Assembly (NCBI RefSeq): GCF_013912375.1
Contig: NZ_JACETV010000001.1
Span: 930,001 to 994,000, forward strand
Direction of reading: 5' to 3'
Source: Emticicia sp. BO119
GTDB lineage: Bacteria; Bacteroidota; Bacteroidia; Cytophagales; Spirosomataceae
DNA: 64,000 bases
In this document: positions 60,468 through 64,000 of the stretch, piece by piece
Position numbering within the stretch: the stretch's first letter is position 1
Layout of the letters: every line of letters starts with the position of its first letter
Made by a program: the position numbers and the translations under genes
Notes under the pieces: model-generated
Seen by the model: the letters and a program-made list of their open reading frames with translations, nothing else
Databases searched by the model: none
What the model was told of the DNA's origin: nothing

Positions 60468-62948
60468 CTACTCTTTTCGCTTCAATTTCTTCAACTGCAA
60501 ATAATCTAAAAAGTATATCACTTTCAATGAGAAATTATTGTTTTGCTCGGTTTGGAGTGTATTTTGTAAATTATCAAAATAGTTGTTGGTAGCCAGTTTA
60601 GAGTCTATAAAACCGGCTTCTTTCCATACAATATTCAAGAAACTTCCCGGAGCAAATTGCCAGGTATAGACCATGTCAATATTAAAGAAATTAACATTAC
60701 GGTTAAGATTGTCAGTAATATTGTTTTTGGGTGTTAGCTTACCATTATCAGTAAGCGTGAAAAATTCCTTAGTTTTTACTACACTTGCATAATGTCTGGC
60801 TCTGAAAGTAAGTCCCATTTTATTGGTGAAATTATATTTCAAATATAATATGTGGTCAATGGAATTAACGTTTCTAAGAGCAAACAAAGGAGTATTGTTC
60901 TCGAGTAGTGTTGAAAAACCAAGGCCAGTTGGTCTGCCTTGATATTCAACAGAATGCCTGATTGAAAACTTACTGTTGAATCGGTATTGATGCGAGAAAA
61001 ATATATCTGCTCCGTTCAGGTCATAAAAGTTCATATATACTCTTTCGGCTATCTGAGCATTTACAGAATATTTTTTGGCGTAGTTACTTTCAATCCACGC
61101 ACCAGCCATCATGCTCGCTCCACGTTTAAAAACTTTTCCAGTTACACGAGGTTCGTAGAAGTCATTTTGTTTAGGCGTAAAATTGGCAAATATACCAAAC
61201 CAATGCAATTTCTTGGTTTGGGCGTTCAAATTTACATTAATATTAGATTGTTGGTATTTTGATTTAATATCTCCAATCGGGGAGTAGAGAGAACTTAGCG
61301 TGGCATTAAAATTATAAAATAGCCGATTATACCATTTTTTTGGCTCTGTGTAACGATAACCTACATACAAAGTATGGTCAATGAAATTATTGTTAGTGAA
61401 ATAGCCTAAATCGTTACTTGTATATTTTGTGTCGGTCAGTTGTTGTGAAATGTTAAAATTAAATCTTCCACTTGTTTTAGCAAACCCGAATGAATGACTA
61501 TATCCGGTTGTGGTCTTTTTATCTGGTATTTTATAAGTGAGATTACTGATAGCAACACTGCCCGTCCAGTTATAAGTATTTTTCTTGTCAAAAAAACTGA
61601 ACAAACCTGAACTTACATTGGCATTATAATTATTGTTGCTTCTTAATACACTGGTATTAATGAAACTCACGCTTGAATTATGTTTCAGGGTCTGGTCAAG
61701 TACTAAAATGTTGTAGTTAGTAGTGGGGTCGGTTTCAACTTTTCGCCTTTCTCCGGTTTCAGAATTTTCAATAATGGCATATTGCGGTCGAGTAATGGCA
61801 TTCAGCAAACCAATGCCTAACCCACCTTTCATACGTCCTGAAATTTTGGAGGCATTGATTAATTTGGATTCTGTTGGATTCTTAATTACTTTCTCTTCAG
61901 GCTTTAAATTATTGTAGGCTTCTCCAGAATTAATTGGAGAGCCGCCAATTCTTCTTGAATAGAACAAATTTCCCTTATTAAATAACTCTGTGCCTTCTGT
62001 AAAGAAACTGCGGTATTCGTTATATTTTACTTCAAAGGGTGTGAGATTGAGTACCCGATTATCACTTTGAACCTGACCGAAATCCGGGATGAGGGTAGCA
62101 TCTAAAGTAAAAGCCTGGCTTAAACCTAATTTTAAATCTAATCCGCCTGAAACCTGATTTGTCCAGTTTTTCTGGTCGGCCTGATTCAATGGAAAATGAT
62201 TGGCATAAACAGAAAAATAAGGAGAGAGTTGTAAACGAATCGGAGGTTTTATATCTGAAATGCCTGTCCAGAGGCCTTCCTGGGTTAAGAAACCGTTTAC
62301 ATTGGGGTCAATTGCACTCCAGGTATTCTGTTGTTCAGTTTTGCGTCTTCTTCTGGTAATATTTACGCCCCAATCCTGTATTTTGTCTTTGCTGAAACGA
62401 ATAGCCGAATAAGGCAGGAATATCTCAAATGACCAGCCTTTATCATGTATCACTACGGCACTTTTCCAGACCGCATTCCAACTAAAATCTTCCCCGCCAT
62501 TATCGCTATTAGTGTTTGAGGTCATCTTGGCATCCCATTGCTCACCTAAGGGGGTGATAAAATATTCAAAACCGTTGAGTTTATCGTTATATGTATCGAA
62601 AATAATTCCGATATAATCGTTTGCCCCAAAGCCATCACGACCGACCAACTCTTTTGAAATACTGTCAAGGCTTCGTTCGTAACAGGTGCCACCAAAATAT
62701 ATTCCTGCGTCATCATACATCAGGTAGGCTTCTGTACGATTAGCATATTCTTCTTTACGACCTATTACCGGACGAAATTCGGTATAGTCATCAAGAAGAG
62801 AGGCATCCTGCCAGGCAGGTTCATTCAATCGACCATCAATTACAACAGATTTGTCAGTACGCCTGGCTTCTAATCGCTTAGGTACTATCTGGGCAAACAG
62901 GGAAGTATAACCCGCAAAGGTTAAAGTGAGTAATAATAGCTTTTTCAT
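60468..62948 (-). CDS. DUF5916 protein with N-terminal carbohydrate-binding-like domain
   Basis: 826 residues with a signal peptide (LLLLTLTFAGYTSLFAQ). An N-terminal CBM9-like sugar-binding domain (about 30-230) has VVIDGRLNEPAWQDASLLDD, the usual opening. The rest is a DUF5916 outer-membrane beta-barrel-like region with alternating strands and many aromatic residues (QVQSDNRVLNLTPFEVKYNE; FFTEGTELFNKGNLFYSRR). These proteins sit in the outer membrane of Bacteroidetes; function is not known. It is monocistronic, with the hairpin at 60418-60466 after its stop. Confidence 0.9.
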   Translation of the reverse strand: MKKLLLLTLTFAGYTSLFAQIVPKRLEARRTDKSVVIDGRLNEPAWQDASLLDDYTEFRPVIGRKEEYANRTEAYLMYDDAGIYFGGTCYERSLDSISKELVGRDGFGANDYIGIIFDTYNDKLNGFEYFITPLGEQWDAKMTSNTNSDNGGEDFSWNAVWKSAVVIHDKGWSFEIFLPYSAIRFSKDKIQDWGVNITRRRRKTEQQNTWSAIDPNVNGFLTQEGLWTGISDIKPPIRLQLSPYFSVYANHFPLNQADQKNWTNQVSGGLDLKLGLSQAFTLDATLIPDFGQVQSDNRVLNLTPFEVKYNEYRSFFTEGTELFNKGNLFYSRRIGGSPINSGEAYNNLKPEEKVIKNPTESKLINASKISGRMKGGLGIGLLNAITRPQYAIIENSETGERRKVETDPTTNYNILVLDQTLKHNSSVSFINTSVLRSNNNYNANVSSGLFSFFDKKNTYNWTGSVAISNLTYKIPDKKTTTGYSHSFGFAKTSGRFNFNISQQLTDTKYTSNDLGYFTNNNFIDHTLYVGYRYTEPKKWYNRLFYNFNATLSSLYSPIGDIKSKYQQSNINVNLNAQTKKLHWFGIFANFTPKQNDFYEPRVTGKVFKRGASMMAGAWIESNYAKKYSVNAQIAERVYMNFYDLNGADIFFSHQYRFNSKFSIRHSVEYQGRPTGLGFSTLLENNTPLFALRNVNSIDHILYLKYNFTNKMGLTFRARHYASVVKTKEFFTLTDNGKLTPKNNITDNLNRNVNFFNIDMVYTWQFAPGSFLNIVWKEAGFIDSKLATNNYFDNLQNTLQTEQNNNFSLKVIYFLDYLQLKKLKRKE

Positions 62949-63094
62949 AAAGATTAATCATACGTATAAATACCCGGCAAATTTAAAGCAATTTGTCTTA
63001 AGCCTCTATTAAATTATGTTAAAAGGCTGATTATTCAGGTTATCAAGAGAAGTATTGACTATAAAAAGACAGAAGAAAGGATAAAATGTTGCAT

Positions 63095-63131
63095 AGAAGC
63101 AGATTTTATTTGATTTCTAAAATCTGCTTCT
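63095..63131. terminator. hairpin after the glutaminase gene
   Basis: AGAAGCAGATTTTA and TAAAATCTGCTTCT (14 bp, perfect) with a 9-base loop lie 43 bases after the glutaminase stop on the minus strand. No T-run follows on that strand, so it may instead protect the transcript end. Confidence 0.55.
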
Positions 63132-63173
63132 TGTATGATGATAGATGGCTTCTGAAAAATCAGTAGTGAGTTT

Positions 63174-64000
63174 TTATTTTCCTTTCAGCTTATTTTCCAA
63201 TACTTTCATAAAGTACCCCCCAACCACACTTCTTGCCTGAAAACCTACCATTTTTCCAGTAGTAGTTTCGTGCCAGTCGCTAATAGGTACACGAGAAATA
63301 GTCTGAGTAGCGTATTTATACATAGGTTCTGCAATAGCTTTAAAATCTTCTGGTCTGCTTGCTAAAACGGAAGTCCAAATTATCCAGTCCGACTTAGTAT
63401 ATGTTTTACGGCTGTCTAATGGCAAACCAAAGGCATTTTGTTTGGTGAGATAATAAGCTACTTCTTTTTCGTAAACTTCTTTCGGGAAAAGATTCATTTT
63501 CAAGAGCTTATCCCAAACCAAATTGTATTTCTGACTCCAGGTCCCTTTGTCGTTAAATGTCAGAGAGTAATGGTCACCATCAGTAGCCATTTCCATCCAT
63601 TTAGATGCCATGTTTTTTGTAATATTACGATACTTCAATGCAGTTTGTTTTTCCCCTAACTGTTCTGCCATTTGAGCATACCCACCTAAAGCTACTATTG
63701 CCTTCATTGACAGGTTGGCATTTCGGGCTAAATGTCCGGCAAAATCATCTGTACATAACTGAAGTGCGGGGTCAAGCCCTTCTTTGCTAAGATAGTCAGC
63801 CCATATTGAGAGCGTTTTCCAGTGTTTTTTTGCATAAAGTGCATTGCCTTCAATTCGGGCAATTGCAGCTGTCAGAACAATCATATTTCCGCACTCTTCC
63901 ACAGGCATATCTTCGCCATAAGTCTGACCATTTGCTAAAGGATAAGTGCCTAAATCATGGGCAGCAAAAGGTTTTGTCCAATTCCCGCTTTCGCTATAAT
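63174..64000 (-). CDS. glutaminase family protein (DUF4965/DUF1793 type), 3' part, 5' end outside the window
   Basis: 275 residues are visible and the frame is open to the window edge, so the gene continues upstream. The seen part is the C-terminal alpha/alpha-barrel region: [60 protein letters not shown] and [12 protein letters not shown], ending with [20 protein letters not shown]. The full protein is usually about 800 residues and exported. Such enzymes release ammonia from glutamine, and homologues occur in fungi. The ATG at 63908 is internal. It is on the minus strand, 225 bases after the DUF5916 start. Confidence 0.92.
   Translation of the reverse strand, partial: YSESGNWTKPFAAHDLGTYPLANGQTYGEDMPVEECGNMIVLTAAIARIEGNALYAKKHWKTLSIWADYLSKEGLDPALQLCTDDFAGHLARNANLSMKAIVALGGYAQMAEQLGEKQTALKYRNITKNMASKWMEMATDGDHYSLTFNDKGTWSQKYNLVWDKLLKMNLFPKEVYEKEVAYYLTKQNAFGLPLDSRKTYTKSDWIIWTSVLASRPEDFKAIAEPMYKYATQTISRVPISDWHETTTGKMVGFQARSVVGGYFMKVLENKLKGK

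Overview
The window looks like chromosomal DNA of a Bacteroidota bacterium, most likely a Cytophagales member of the Emticicia/Arcicella/Flectobacillus type. That placement is inferred. The supporting signs are an AT-rich genome, a C-terminal type IX secretion sorting domain, DUF4097 and DUF5916 proteins, a glutaminase of the DUF4965/DUF1793 type, a BlaI/M56 pair, and a promoter of the Bacteroidetes form (TTTG, 20 nt, TAnnTTTG). I see no phage, no complete insertion sequence, no CRISPR array and no rRNA. There is one tRNA (Arg, anticodon TCT).

Layout. 1-2.3 kb: the end of a NUDIX gene and a T9SS-secreted protein. 2.4-11 kb: a thioredoxin-fold SSP411-type protein and the three 5-oxoprolinase subunits. 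pxpB is separated from pxpC-pxpA by an alcohol dehydrogenase, a SulP transporter split by a frameshift, and an esterase. 11.1-12.8 kb: an M56 sensor protease and BlaI repressor with a large inverted-repeat operator. 13-21.3 kb: an MFS carrier, two glycosyltransferases, endonuclease III, a GDP-mannose-3,5-epimerase-like enzyme, and an AlgX-like/MBOAT pair that suggests O-acetylation of a surface glycan. 21.5-25.8 kb: tRNA-Arg, an SRPBCC protein, a proline-iminopeptidase-like lipoprotein and katG.

25.8-33.4 kb is more accessory in character. It holds a 1.2 kb near-empty stretch with repeated hairpins and possible decayed coding sequence, a serine hydrolase behind a clear Bacteroidetes promoter with two dyads, and three small membrane proteins (two are tandem paralogues). 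It also holds two copies of a MITE-like repeat, AraC and SDR genes, an ArsR/SRPBCC pair with two operators, and tag. 33.6-44.5 kb: signal peptidase I, then a NUDIX-type regulator divergent from two carboxylesterases, a PF20091-type alpha/beta hydrolase, a CitMHS carboxylate transporter and an AtuA/AtuA-like pair. I read this as a catabolic module for an esterified carboxylate of unknown identity.

45.8-49 kb: an ECF sigma factor, a zinc-finger anti-sigma factor with a HEAT-like C-terminus and two DUF4097 paralogues form a compact signalling operon. 49-51.2 kb: a TPR serine hydrolase and a CAP-domain lipoprotein. 51.3-59.7 kb: two exported sugar-isomerase-like TIM barrels, a GH88-like hydrolase, an Old Yellow Enzyme, an SDR, a Tat-type Gfo/Idh/MocA oxidoreductase and an MFS carrier, probably for an oxidised or unsaturated glycoside. 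60-64 kb: a small exported protein, a DUF5916 protein and the 3' part of a glutaminase gene.

The best candidates for undescribed biology are the esterase-CitMHS-AtuA module, the 51-60 kb glycoside module, the MITE-like family whose copies sit on gene ends, and the triple hairpin block near 26.2 kb.
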